Shown one piece after another: positions 43,512 to 51,211 of a stretch of 64,000 nucleotides of DNA. Where the stretch lies: positions 1-64,000 of the forward strand of contig JBAVEN010000048.1 of the NCBI GenBank assembly GCA_049587755.1. The letters are read 5' to 3'. Position 1 is the first letter of the stretch; the number at the start of each line of letters is the position of its first letter. The position numbers were made by a program, and so were the translations under genes. This DNA is from Bog-375 sp049587755. Its GTDB lineage: Bacteria > Acidobacteriota > Terriglobia > Bryobacterales > Bryobacteraceae. The notes beneath the pieces are model-generated. The model saw only the letters and a list, made by a program, of their open reading frames with translations, was not told the origin of the DNA and ran no database searches.

Positions 43512-46010
43512 TTACTCGTATTTCAGGGCCGAGACCGGTTCGATGCGGGCGGCCCGCCATGCGGGAATGCCGGCGGCGATCAATGCCACCAGGGCGAGCA
43601 ATATGGCCGCGCCCGCATAAATGACGGGGTCGGAGGCCGCAATGCCGAAGAGTTGCGATTGGACCAGCCTTGCAGCCGCCAGCGCGGCGGCCAAACCAAT
43701 CACGATACCGGCGGCGGCCAGGCGGACGGCGCCGGCGAGAACCAGCCGCAGCACGTCCGCCGGCAGCGCGCCCAGCGCCATCCTGACGCCGATTTCTCCG
43801 GTGCGCCGCGCCACCGAGTAGGCGATGACGCCATAGAGCCCGATGGCCGCCAGCAGCGTCGCCAAAACTCCGAACGCCGCGGACAAAATAGCGATCAGTC
43901 GCTCCGTGTACAGCGATTCGCGAATCCGCACTTCGACGGTCTTGATCTTGACTGCCGGCAAGTCCGGATCGGCCTCCCGCGTGGCCTGACGGACCGCGGC
44001 GGCCATGGGCCCCGGATCGCCCGCGGTGCGCACGTAAAACACCATCCGGGCTGGATGATCCCACTGCGGGTAGGGAGAGTAGATGGTCTCATGGCCGGGA
44101 TCGCGAACATCGTCGCGGCTGTCGGCCACCACGCCGACAATTTCGCGATCCAGCTTGGGCGGAGTGCTGGCGCCGAATTGCAGGCGGCGACCGATGGGAT
44201 TGGCATTGCCAAAATAGCGTTTGACGAACGTCTCGTTGACCAAGACCGCTTTCGGGGCTGCGGCGGAATCGCGATCGGTGAACTCGCGGCCGGCTCGCAA
44301 CGGGATGGCCAGCGCGCGGAAATAACCCGGACTGACGGCGATGCGCGTGCCGCCGGTATACTCGTCCTGCCCGGCGCGGTAGCCTTCCACGGTGATATTG
44401 CCGGCTGTCGTGCTGCCAGAAAAAGGCCCGCCATCGGCGGCGGCGACACCCACGACGTTGGGCATGGAAGACAGGCGGAGTTGGAGGTCGTGATAGAAAC
44501 CTGCGGCGGCCGCAGCCTCGGGGCGGTCGAGCGTGGCGTTAATGCTGAACATGAGAAGCTGACTCGACCGGAATCCCAGATGGGCGTTCAACAGGTTGGC
44601 GGCGGTCGAACTGAACAAACCGGCGCCCACCACCAGCAGCAGGGAAAGCGCGATCTGCGCGGCCACCAGGACCTGGCGCAAGCGCGCTGGCCGGCCGCCG
44701 GAAGCGACGTTCAACGCCTGGTCTTTCAAAGTCGGCGCCAGGTCGGGGCGCGTCGCTTGCAAGGCCGGCAGCAGCGCGAACAGCAAGCCGCAGGCGAGCG
44801 AAATGGCAAACGCGTAGAGCAGCAGTGGAAGATCCAGGCTGGCGGTGAGCCACCCACCGGCCTCTTCGCGCGGCAAAATGCTGAGCAGCGCCGCGGTACT
44901 CCAGTGTTCCACCACCAGGCCCGCCGCGCCGCCGGCCAGAGCCAGAATGACGCCCTCGAGCAGCAATTGCCGCACTAGCGCCGCGCGGCGCGCTCCCAGC
45001 GCCAGGCGTATGGCGATTTCGCGCTGCCTGCCGGACGAACGCGCCACCATCAGGCCAGCTACGTTGGCGCAGGCGATCAGCAGCACCAGTCCCACCATGG
45101 CGGTGAGCACGCGCAGCGGCTTCTCCCATTTGTCGCGCAGCTCGGCGATGCCCTGCGCAGCGGGGCGCAACGCGGCGCGGTGATTGAGAAACTGCTGGCG
45201 GTCGCGCTCACTTCGCAGCATGCTGCTCATCTGCGCTACCTCGTTAGTGACAACGGCGTGGTAAGCGACGTCGCTCGCTGCCTGCGCCCGCTGCAGGCTC
45301 TCGCCCGGCTTCAGCCGCGCAAAGAGGTTGAGCCAGCGGGTTGTCCGGTCGGAGAGCACGTCGAAGTTGGCAATCAGCGACTTTTCCATCGTGAGCGGCA
45401 CGAACAGGTCCGGCGAATTGCCCTGCATCAACCCGTGGAATTTGGCTTCGGCAATACCGACCACCACGAACGGTTGGCCATTCAACGCGACCGTCTGGTT
45501 CAGGATCGAGGGGTCGGCACCGAGGTGACTAGACCAGAAGGCGTGACTGAGCACCGCAACCGGATTCGAATCCGGCGCGCCTTCGTCGGACGGCGCCAGA
45601 GTACGCCCGATCGCGGCGCCGATGCCGAGGGCTTCGAAGTAGTTGCCTGAAACCAGCTCAGCGCCGGCCGCTTCCGTGTTTCCCTTCCAGGCAAACCGCA
45701 CGCCGGCTCCGCCGCGCGCCAGGATGCCGGAGAACGCCGCGTCGGAGGCGCGCAAGTCGCGATAGAGGGGATAAGAGAACACCCCTTCGTTGTTATCGCT
45801 GGTGCTGGAGCCAGGCGCGTTGTAATCGGTGTGCAGCACCACCAGCGATTCCGGGTCGCGCACCGGAAGCGAGCGCAGCACCACCTGGTCGAGCAGCGAG
45901 AAAATGGCGGTGTTGGCGCCGATGCCGAGCGCGAGCGACGCTACAGCGGCCACGGTGAACAGCGGGCTGCGCAGCAGGGAACGGAGCGAGTAGACGAAGT
46001 CCTTCCACAT
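43512..46010 (-). CDS. Orphan MacB/FtsX-type permease (ADOP), copy 1
   Basis: An 832-residue inner-membrane protein with duplicated FtsX/MacB permease halves and MacB-type periplasmic domains, the layout of acidobacterial duplicated orphan permeases. The first helix follows MWKDFVYSLRSLLRSP and contains LALGIGANTAIFSLLDQVVL. A four-helix central block begins near residue 390 with SGRQREIAIRLALGARR, and the C-terminal half repeats this with RTGEIGVRMALGALPADV and ends SALKYE. The start at 46010 is the family start; upstream sequence is a palindromic repeat. No ATPase gene is near. Function is unknown; related proteins are presumed efflux or signalling permeases. A paralogue lies at 54714-57155. 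Confidence 0.9.
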   Translation of the reverse strand: MWKDFVYSLRSLLRSPLFTVAAVASLALGIGANTAIFSLLDQVVLRSLPVRDPESLVVLHTDYNAPGSSTSDNNEGVFSYPLYRDLRASDAAFSGILARGGAGVRFAWKGNTEAAGAELVSGNYFEALGIGAAIGRTLAPSDEGAPDSNPVAVLSHAFWSSHLGADPSILNQTVALNGQPFVVVGIAEAKFHGLMQGNSPDLFVPLTMEKSLIANFDVLSDRTTRWLNLFARLKPGESLQRAQAASDVAYHAVVTNEVAQMSSMLRSERDRQQFLNHRAALRPAAQGIAELRDKWEKPLRVLTAMVGLVLLIACANVAGLMVARSSGRQREIAIRLALGARRAALVRQLLLEGVILALAGGAAGLVVEHWSTAALLSILPREEAGGWLTASLDLPLLLYAFAISLACGLLFALLPALQATRPDLAPTLKDQALNVASGGRPARLRQVLVAAQIALSLLLVVGAGLFSSTAANLLNAHLGFRSSQLLMFSINATLDRPEAAAAAGFYHDLQLRLSSMPNVVGVAAADGGPFSGSTTAGNITVEGYRAGQDEYTGGTRIAVSPGYFRALAIPLRAGREFTDRDSAAAPKAVLVNETFVKRYFGNANPIGRRLQFGASTPPKLDREIVGVVADSRDDVRDPGHETIYSPYPQWDHPARMVFYVRTAGDPGPMAAAVRQATREADPDLPAVKIKTVEVRIRESLYTERLIAILSAAFGVLATLLAAIGLYGVIAYSVARRTGEIGVRMALGALPADVLRLVLAGAVRLAAAGIVIGLAAALAAARLVQSQLFGIAASDPVIYAGAAILLALVALIAAGIPAWRAARIEPVSALKYE

Positions 46011-46050
46011 AGATGATATTCTGACGTACGAAGCGGCAAAACGTTTACCC

Positions 46051-46137
46051 GGTAGCGCCGGCGGTCCTCGCCGCCGGTGCTTTTTACAAGTGCGTGTAAC
46101 ACGCAAGACACCGGCGGCAAAGACCGCCGGCGCTACC
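46051..46137. repeat. Palindromic repeat, family B, copy 2
   Basis: Inverted 29-base arms (46051-46079 and 46109-46137) match at 27 of 29 positions and share the core GGTAGCGCCGGCGGTC with the copy at 22689-22771. It lies between two minus-strand genes. Confidence 0.88.
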
Positions 46138-46150
46138 GCGACGTGTAAGC

Positions 46151-46984
46151 CTACTTGCCCGACACCGCGCGGCCGACGCGCCGCATCCACTCGAGCTCGT
46201 CTTGGTTCATGGGTCCCAGCCGGAGCGCTGCGAGCGCGTGCTCCATTTGGGCGGCGTCCTTGGGACCCGTCATACACACGTCGACCTCCGGCCGGGTCAG
46301 GACGTAGCGATAGCAGTCCGTGGCAGTGGGAACGCGCTCGCCCTTGGGCAGGGAATGGGAACCGGCGATGCCTTGCAGTGACCCCTTGCCGAGCAATTGG
46401 CCCCAGCTTGTAGCAGTGAATGCCACCAGGCCTGGTCCGCCCTCAGCGGGCAAGTGCGGGAAGATGTCCGTTTCGGCGCCGGGGTGCGCCGCGTTATAGC
46501 GGAAGTGGACGACGTCGAAGCCGCTTCCGGCCGCGATGCCGGGCACCAGAGCGCGGGTGTGGGTGGAAACCGCCAGGTGTCGCACCAGGCCGCGCGCCTT
46601 GAGGCGCCGGGCTGCGTCGAGAATCCGCGGCGCCACCGGCCGGTTCCACATGCCGAGCAGCAGCACGTCTGTGTAATCGAATCGCAAGGCGCGGAGCGCG
46701 CGCTCCAGGCTCCAGCCCATCAGCGATGCGGCACGCGTGTAGGATTGGATCACCAGCACGAACTGCTCGCGGCGCGGCGTCAGGCGGCGCAGCGCGGCGC
46801 CGAACGAATCGCGCCGCATGCTGCCCCAATAGAGATAATTCACCCCCTGCTCGAAGGCGCGCTCGACGGCCTCGCCCGGCACGCCGTAACTGGCGGACAC
46901 TCCCAGCCGCGCCACTTCGCGGCCGGTCCGGCCCAGCAGGGCGCGTGTGAAACTACCCGTTCCTGACTCGGTCACTGACACCAT
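46151..46984 (-). CDS. Aldo/keto reductase-like protein without the catalytic tetrad
   Basis: A protein of about 277 residues with the (beta/alpha)8 fold of aldo/keto reductases, supported by the N-terminal LGRTGREVARLGVS, the ALRALRFDYTDVLLL strand and the VDVCMTGPKDAAQMEHAL end. The usual active-site residues are absent: the NFFDTA aspartate is Tyr in NYLYWG, the following tyrosine is not seen, the lysine position reads IQSYT, and the DLYxIH histidine is Gly in DVLLLGMWN. It may be a non-catalytic or altered member. Start choices are 46984 and 46999; the shorter is listed. It is flanked by a family B repeat. Confidence 0.78.
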   Translation of the reverse strand: MVSVTESGTGSFTRALLGRTGREVARLGVSASYGVPGEAVERAFEQGVNYLYWGSMRRDSFGAALRRLTPRREQFVLVIQSYTRAASLMGWSLERALRALRFDYTDVLLLGMWNRPVAPRILDAARRLKARGLVRHLAVSTHTRALVPGIAAGSGFDVVHFRYNAAHPGAETDIFPHLPAEGGPGLVAFTATSWGQLLGKGSLQGIAGSHSLPKGERVPTATDCYRYVLTRPEVDVCMTGPKDAAQMEHALAALRLGPMNQDELEWMRRVGRAVSGK

Positions 46985-47074
46985 GGTACTGCGAGACAAC
47001 GAGGGCAGGTTCCCGGCAGTGCCATGCGGCCAACCTTTACTTCATAATGAAGCTATGTTGCTGGAGGGCCTGCC

Positions 47075-47881
47075 TTGCGTTTTCTCCTAGGGTTCGCATT
47101 CATTTCCCCCGCAGTCTGTGCGTTTGCCCAACCGGGCGATGTTGGTTCGACACGCGTTCCGCCTGAATCCGCACAATGGACCGACGACAGCTCGGAAAGC
47201 CAGCCGCCGGACCAGCCGGGCGCATCGGGCGCGCCGAGCGTGCCCAGCCAGCCCGGAGCGCAGCCCAGCCCGGCGGCAATTCCCGCGTCGAAACAGCAGC
47301 CCAAGCGAATCCTGGGCGTGATGCCCAACTACCGCGCGGTTACCGCAGGAGCGATCCCGCCGCCACCCACGCCCAAGGAGGCGTTCAAGATTGCCACGCA
47401 GAATAGTTTCGACTATTCTTCGTTTATCTTCGTAGGCATCACCTCGGCGATGTCGGAGTGGAGCAATGCGCATCCGCAACTGGGCGAAGGCATGGCCGGC
47501 TACGGCAGATATTACTGGCGCGGTTTTATCGATAAGGCGGACGGAAATTACCTGGTGATCTTCGCTCTGCCGACCGTTTTCCATGAGGACGAGCGATACT
47601 ATGCCAAGGGCGAAGGCGGGTTCTGGAAGCGCGCCATTTACTCGGCATCCCGCGTTCTCATCACACCCAATTACCACGGACACAACACCTTCAACGCTGC
47701 CGAGGTCTTGGGCCGCGGCATTTCTCAGGGTGTTTCGGCGGCCTATTATCCCAGTCAGGACCGGACCGCGGGATCCCTGGCTGTCAAGTACGGATGGGCC
47801 ATGGGGCGCGACGCCCTCACCAATGTCTTTCGCGAGTTCTGGCCGGACATCGCCACGCACGTGCTGCATCGCCATCCATGA
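47075..47881 (+). CDS. Exported protein of unknown function
   Basis: A 268-residue protein that begins at TTG, supported by GGAGG 7 bases upstream. A signal peptide (FLLGFAFISPAVCAFAQ) is followed by a low-complexity Pro/Ser/Gln-rich linker (residues 30-80) and a globular domain from ILGVMPNYRAVTAG. Conserved-looking segments are YGRYYWRGFIDKADGNYLV, FHEDERYYAKGEGGFWKR and VKYGWAMGRDALTNVFREF. The ILGVMPNYR opening is seen in secreted acidobacterial proteins of unknown role. No catalytic motif can be named. It converges on the PPK2 pair. Confidence 0.75.
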   Translation: MRFLLGFAFISPAVCAFAQPGDVGSTRVPPESAQWTDDSSESQPPDQPGASGAPSVPSQPGAQPSPAAIPASKQQPKRILGVMPNYRAVTAGAIPPPPTPKEAFKIATQNSFDYSSFIFVGITSAMSEWSNAHPQLGEGMAGYGRYYWRGFIDKADGNYLVIFALPTVFHEDERYYAKGEGGFWKRAIYSASRVLITPNYHGHNTFNAAEVLGRGISQGVSAAYYPSQDRTAGSLAVKYGWAMGRDALTNVFREFWPDIATHVLHRHP

Positions 47882-47887
47882 CGCGGG

Positions 47888-47907
47888 GCGATCTCCGGTG
47901 AGATCGC
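47888..47907. terminator. Perfect hairpin between convergent genes
   Basis: GCGATCTC pairs with GAGATCGC over a CGGT loop. It sits between the ends of the exported protein gene and the second PPK2 gene, with no T-tract. Confidence 0.45.
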
Positions 47908-47926
47908 GCCTGGGTCGGCGCGGCCC

Positions 47927-48694
47927 TCACTTCGCCGCTTTGGCGCGCTTTTTGCTCGAGCCGTGCTTCAGCGGGTTGGTGGGAGTGTAGCCGAGTTCCT
48001 GGGAGAGAATCTCGACCAGGCGGGCGAGCACTTTGGTGCGGGCCCAGTATTTGTCGTTACCTTCCACCAGGGTCCAGGGAGCGGTGCGAGTGCTGGTCTT
48101 CACCAGCATCTCTTCGACGGCCTCCTCGTAGACGCTCCATTTCTTGCGATTGCGCCAGTCCTCCTCGGTGAGCTTCCAGGATTTGTAGCCGATGGTCTTG
48201 CGCTCCTCGAAACGGCGGAGTTGCTCTTCGCGCGAGATGTGGATCCAGAACTTGGCGAGGATGGTGCCGAAATCCTTCACCTGGCGCTCGAACGAGTTGA
48301 TCTCCTTGTAGGCGCGCTGCCAGGCCTCTTCGGGAGCGAAGCCTTCCACGCGCTCCACCAGCACCCGGCCATACCAGGAGCGGTCGAAGATGGCGATCTG
48401 GCCGCGCTCCGGAAGGCGGCGCCAGAACCGGTAGAGGTAGTGGCGGGTTTTGTCTTCGCCCTGCGGCGCGGCGATGGGGTAGACCACGTAACCGCGCGGG
48501 TCGAGCTTTTCGGTAATCCGCTTGATGGCGCCGCCCTTGCCGGCGGCGTCCCAGCCCTCGAACAAGATGATCACCGGACGTTTTTGCAGGTACACCTGGT
48601 AACCCAATTCGCGAAGCTGAATCTGGCGCCGCGTCACCTCGCGGACGTAAGCTTCGCGGGTGAGGGTGCGGGTGAGGTCGAGCGTTTCGAGCAT
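47927..48694 (-). CDS. Polyphosphate kinase 2 family protein, second of a tandem pair
   Basis: A 255-residue PPK2, which transfers phosphate between polyphosphate and nucleotides. Walker A is FEGWDAAGKGG near residue 46, Walker B IFDRSWYGRVLVERVEGF near 98, and the lid region has basic residues (EERKTIGYKSWKLTEEDW). The tail is lysine-rich (KHGSSKKRAKAAK). Its ATG shares one base with the stop of the upstream PPK2 gene (TGATG), so the two are translationally coupled. Class I, II or III activity (NDP, AMP or both) cannot be decided. The pair resembles the two halves of fused two-domain polyphosphate:AMP phosphotransferases. Confidence 0.88.
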   Translation of the reverse strand: MLETLDLTRTLTREAYVREVTRRQIQLRELGYQVYLQKRPVIILFEGWDAAGKGGAIKRITEKLDPRGYVVYPIAAPQGEDKTRHYLYRFWRRLPERGQIAIFDRSWYGRVLVERVEGFAPEEAWQRAYKEINSFERQVKDFGTILAKFWIHISREEQLRRFEERKTIGYKSWKLTEEDWRNRKKWSVYEEAVEEMLVKTSTRTAPWTLVEGNDKYWARTKVLARLVEILSQELGYTPTNPLKHGSSKKRAKAAK

Positions 48695-49497
48695 CAGCGC
48701 CTCCCCTCGGCCAGTGCGTCCATGGCTTCGCGCAACTCCGCGTCCTTGGCCGCCGCGGCCGGGGTTTCGACTGCCGGTGGCGGCACGTTGGCGCCCAGGC
48801 ATTTTTCGAGGGCCGTCACGATGGTGTCGAAGATGCGCTTGCGCGCGTACCACTTCGAGGTGGCTTCGACGATGGTCCAAGGCGCGAATTCGGATTCGGT
48901 CAACTCGAGCATCTCCTCGATCGCGGCCAGGTATTCGTCGTACTTCTTTTGGCGGGCCCAGTCCGCGTCGCTAACGCGCCAGGCTTCGAGCGGATCGGCT
49001 TTGATGACGCGGAACCGTTCGCGCTGCTCCTTCTTCGAGATGTGGAGGAAGAACTTGAGGATGACGGTGCCATCGTCGGCCAGCATACGCTCGAACTCGA
49101 CGATGTCGCGATAGGCGGGACGCCAGGCCTTTTCCGGAATGGTGCGTTCCACGCGCTCGTCGAGCACGCGAAAATACCAGCTCCGGTCGAAGATCACCAT
49201 CTCGCCGCGGTTCGGCACTTTCAGCCAGAAGCGCCACAACCAGGGCCGCTGCTGCTCATAAGTGCGCGGCGCGGCGATGGGATAGAGCTTGAACCCGCGC
49301 GGATCGAGGCGCTGGGTCAGAGCGGCGATGGCCGTGCCCTTGCCGGCAGCGTCCCAGCCTTCGAAGACGATCACCGTCGGCACGCCGTGGTCCCAGCACG
49401 CCTTTTCCAGATCGTAGAGGCGATGCTGCACAGCAGGCAGCGCCCGCTTGTACTCCTCGCGCGAGAGCTTCTTCTTGAGGTTGATGTTCTCGAGCAT
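48694..49497 (-). CDS. Polyphosphate kinase 2 family protein, first of a tandem pair
   Basis: A 267-residue PPK2 with Walker A FEGWDAAGKGTAIAAL near residue 46, LDPRGFKLYPIAAP as in its neighbour, and Walker B IFDRSWYFRVLDERVE near 99. The lid region ADPLEAWRVSDADWARQKKY follows near residue 175. A C-terminal extension of about 35 residues (alanine/glutamate-rich) has no counterpart in the next gene. Both nucleotide-binding motifs are complete, so both members should be active. The ATG is preceded by AGGAG and a TAATAT hexamer 12 bases upstream. It overlaps the second PPK2 gene by one base. Confidence 0.88.
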   Translation of the reverse strand: MLENINLKKKLSREEYKRALPAVQHRLYDLEKACWDHGVPTVIVFEGWDAAGKGTAIAALTQRLDPRGFKLYPIAAPRTYEQQRPWLWRFWLKVPNRGEMVIFDRSWYFRVLDERVERTIPEKAWRPAYRDIVEFERMLADDGTVILKFFLHISKKEQRERFRVIKADPLEAWRVSDADWARQKKYDEYLAAIEEMLELTESEFAPWTIVEATSKWYARKRIFDTIVTALEKCLGANVPPPAVETPAAAAKDAELREAMDALAEGRR

Positions 49498-49599
49498 GGC
49501 TCCTGATTTATATTAGTGCATTGCAGGGCAGGTTACTCGGGGAAATCAAACGGACATAACCACTCGGGTGATGTCGCTGGGAAGGTGTATCCGGGCTCC

Positions 49600-49619
49600 G
49601 GGCCGGGCATGCCCGGCCC
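49600..49619. repeat. Palindromic repeat, family E, copy 1
   Basis: A perfect 20-base palindrome with core GGGCCGGGCATGCCC, followed by CTACGGG. The same palindrome occurs at 61043-61062 and, truncated, at 51155-51169. Confidence 0.85.
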
Positions 49620-49635
49620 CTACGGGTGCGTTTAC

Positions 49636-49770
49636 TCGCGAAACGGTGTCGGCCTGTTGGACCGCTTCGAGCTTTGCCAACCAGGCGTCGGCTTCTCCGG
49701 CCGTCGCGTGCAAGCCCATCGCTTGATACTCGGCCCATGCGGTCAGCAGATCCAGCCGACGCCTCCTCGG
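49636..49770 (-). pseudogene. Possible remnant of a small antitoxin C-terminus
   Basis: The minus strand encodes RRRRLDLLTAWAEYQAMG then LHATAGEADAWLAKLEA, which recalls the C-terminal tail of ribbon-helix-helix (CopG-type) antitoxins. There is no N-terminal DNA-binding part, no start and no stop at a sensible place. The similarity is from memory of the family and is weak. Confidence 0.3.
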
Positions 49771-49799
49771 GCGTGCTGAAGCCGGCGGGGCTGGCTGTG
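49762..49799 (+). pseudogene. 38-base fragment duplicated from the lactonase gene
   Basis: It matches 51324-51361 inside the lactonase gene at 35 of 38 positions and in the same orientation; it reads SSGVLKPAGLAV against SSGALKPAGLAV. Sequence on both sides differs. The two copies flank the FkbM methyltransferase gene as direct repeats 1,562 bases apart. Confidence 0.7.
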
Positions 49800-49840
49800 T
49801 GCGCAATAGGGCTTGATCCGGGGTTGTCGAGAGTGAAACA

Positions 49841-50677
49841 CTACTCTCTGTTTGCGGCTGGGTTTCGTGCTTCGGCGGGGTGGCGTGTGTTGATGCCACG
49901 GAACGAAGCGCCGTAATCCTCGGTTTCTGGAATGACCGTCTCCAGCACAAAGCCGTACGCCTCCAGATCCGCGCGGAGAGCCACGTACGGATAGCCTATG
50001 TTGATGTGGCTCTCGCCGGTGATGTAGCGGACCTGGCTGAGCCAAGAGTTGTCCGACCCGAACAACCCTTTCTCCGCGCCTTCGATATCCAGCTTCAGCA
50101 CGTCGATGCCGTCCCAGCCCATCCGTTCCATGATTTGCGGCACGGAGAACTGCGGCACCCGGACCACGCCATCAGGCTGCCCAGTTGGGATCACCGAATT
50201 GCAATCCGGCCGGTCTGACAGATACAGATCCACGCAGCCCGGCTCGGCACCGATCGCGCCGTCGAAGACCTGCCCGCGAATTCCGTTCAGCGCCATGGCC
50301 CGCTTGAGTAGCGGGGTGTTCGCCGGTGACGGCTCCACGCAGGCGATCTCCGCCTCGGGAAAGAGCCGGTGCAAGAACAACGCCGACATCCCGATGTTGG
50401 CTCCCAAATCCAGAATCCGGCGTACGCCCCAGGCTTCCATCTGGTAGTCTTTGCGGACGAAGATCTGTATAAGCAACCCGAGATCGTAGCCGTTGCAGCG
50501 TACCGGAACCTTGCCCCAGGCGGGCAGATCCAATGTCACCACCTTCGGAAAGAGATTTCCCAGCACCCGCCGCCGGCCGGCGTAGTAGGCGACGAACATC
50601 TTGGCTGTGGACGTCCATCCCAGATTCAACTGTCGCGAGAGGCGCAGCAGGAAGGCTGGTTGGCGCGGGTTTATCAC
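49841..50677 (-). CDS. FkbM-family methyltransferase
   Basis: A 278-residue S-adenosylmethionine-dependent methyltransferase of the FkbM type, which usually O-methylates sugars, glycans or small molecules. Motif I is ILDLGANIGMSALFL near residue 97, the acidic strand-2 end is CVEPSPAN near 121, and IDVLKLDIEGAEKGLF near 202 is the family hallmark. The start is GTG at 50677, chosen for GGAGAGAGAG about 8 bases upstream; the longer ATG frame has no support. It stands alone within decayed sequence and between a 38-base direct repeat, consistent with a recently rearranged or acquired segment. Confidence 0.85.
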   Translation of the reverse strand: MINPRQPAFLLRLSRQLNLGWTSTAKMFVAYYAGRRRVLGNLFPKVVTLDLPAWGKVPVRCNGYDLGLLIQIFVRKDYQMEAWGVRRILDLGANIGMSALFLHRLFPEAEIACVEPSPANTPLLKRAMALNGIRGQVFDGAIGAEPGCVDLYLSDRPDCNSVIPTGQPDGVVRVPQFSVPQIMERMGWDGIDVLKLDIEGAEKGLFGSDNSWLSQVRYITGESHINIGYPYVALRADLEAYGFVLETVIPETEDYGASFRGINTRHPAEARNPAANRE

Positions 50678-50855
50678 AGCTCTCTCTCCAGGTGGCGCGC
50701 CGTCTGGCTGCGGCCTCCGTCCGGCAATTTGCGAGATCCGGGAATTTCCGTTTGGGCTCCGAATCTCCTGATATTTTACCTCGAGGCAGCAAAGCTTGCT
50801 CCATCTGACTTCCAGTGCATGGGCGGGCAAGTTACTGGCGGAATCATTGGCCGAG

Positions 50856-50957
50856 TCAACGGGCGAGGCTGGCCAACCACGCTCGTTCGACCTCGACCGT
50901 CGACGCTCCATAGACCCTTTCGAAGGCTTTCTGATCGCCGGCGGCAACCAGGGCGAT
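50856..50957 (-). pseudogene. Possible C-terminal fragment of an unknown protein
   Basis: The minus strand reads IALVAAGDQKAFERVYGAST then VEVERAWLASLAR and a stop. The helix-turn with xAFERVYGxSxxEVERAW resembles the end of peptidase-MA-like or DUF1570-type proteins. Upstream of it the frame loses protein character at the point where the plus-strand antitoxin remnant begins. Tentative. Confidence 0.3.
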
Positions 50958-51123
50958 ACTGGGTATACGGCAGCCGCACGTTTCCGGAGTGATGCGGGGA
51001 CAATCCGGCAGCTGTTCCGTCGAGCGGCTTATGGACTTTCTCAACGCCCTCGGCCAGGACGCTCAAATTACCGTGAGTCCCACCCGCAAGGACCATGGCG
51101 CGGTTTCCCTGATGCTCAGGTGA
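50935..51123 (+). pseudogene. Remnant of an XRE-type (HTH_37/HigA-like) antitoxin
   Basis: After an in-frame TGA at 50932 the frame reads ATRAILGIRQPHVSGVMRG and then SVERLMDFLNALGQDAQITV before a stop at 51121-51123. This is the C-terminal half of the HTH_37 family (LGIxQPxVSxLxRG, xxRLMxFLxALGxDVxI). The N-terminal helices before the LTQ-AA turn are missing and no start fits, so the gene is truncated. No toxin gene is adjacent. Confidence 0.62.
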
Positions 51124-51154
51124 TTAGAGGGCACCGATATCGAGGCTGCGGGCA

Positions 51155-51169
51155 GGGCCGGGCATGCCC
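51155..51169. repeat. Palindromic repeat, family E, truncated copy
   Basis: GGGCCGGGCATGCCC, the first 15 bases of the 20-base palindrome at 49600-49619, followed by unrelated sequence. Confidence 0.6.
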
Positions 51170-51211
51170 ACCTTCGCCCGGTGCACAGACCACTTGTGCT
51201 GTAATACCACT

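Larger units (their letters stand above)
49498..49840. other. Intergenic region with repeat and gene debris
   Basis: This 343-base gap contains a perfect palindrome (49600-49619), a minus-strand stretch that reads like the tail of a small antitoxin (49636-49770) and a 38-base fragment matching the lactonase gene (49762-49799). No intact gene is present. Confidence 0.6.
50678..51211. other. Intergenic region with decayed gene fragments
   Basis: This 534-base gap holds an XRE antitoxin tail (50935-51123, plus strand), a possible minus-strand protein tail (50856-50957) and a truncated family E palindrome (51155-51169). No intact gene is seen. Confidence 0.6.

Noticed and set aside
49626..49916. 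96-codon plus-strand frame
   Set aside because: Only the 38-base lactonase fragment in it is protein-like; the rest is antisense to FkbM or non-coding.
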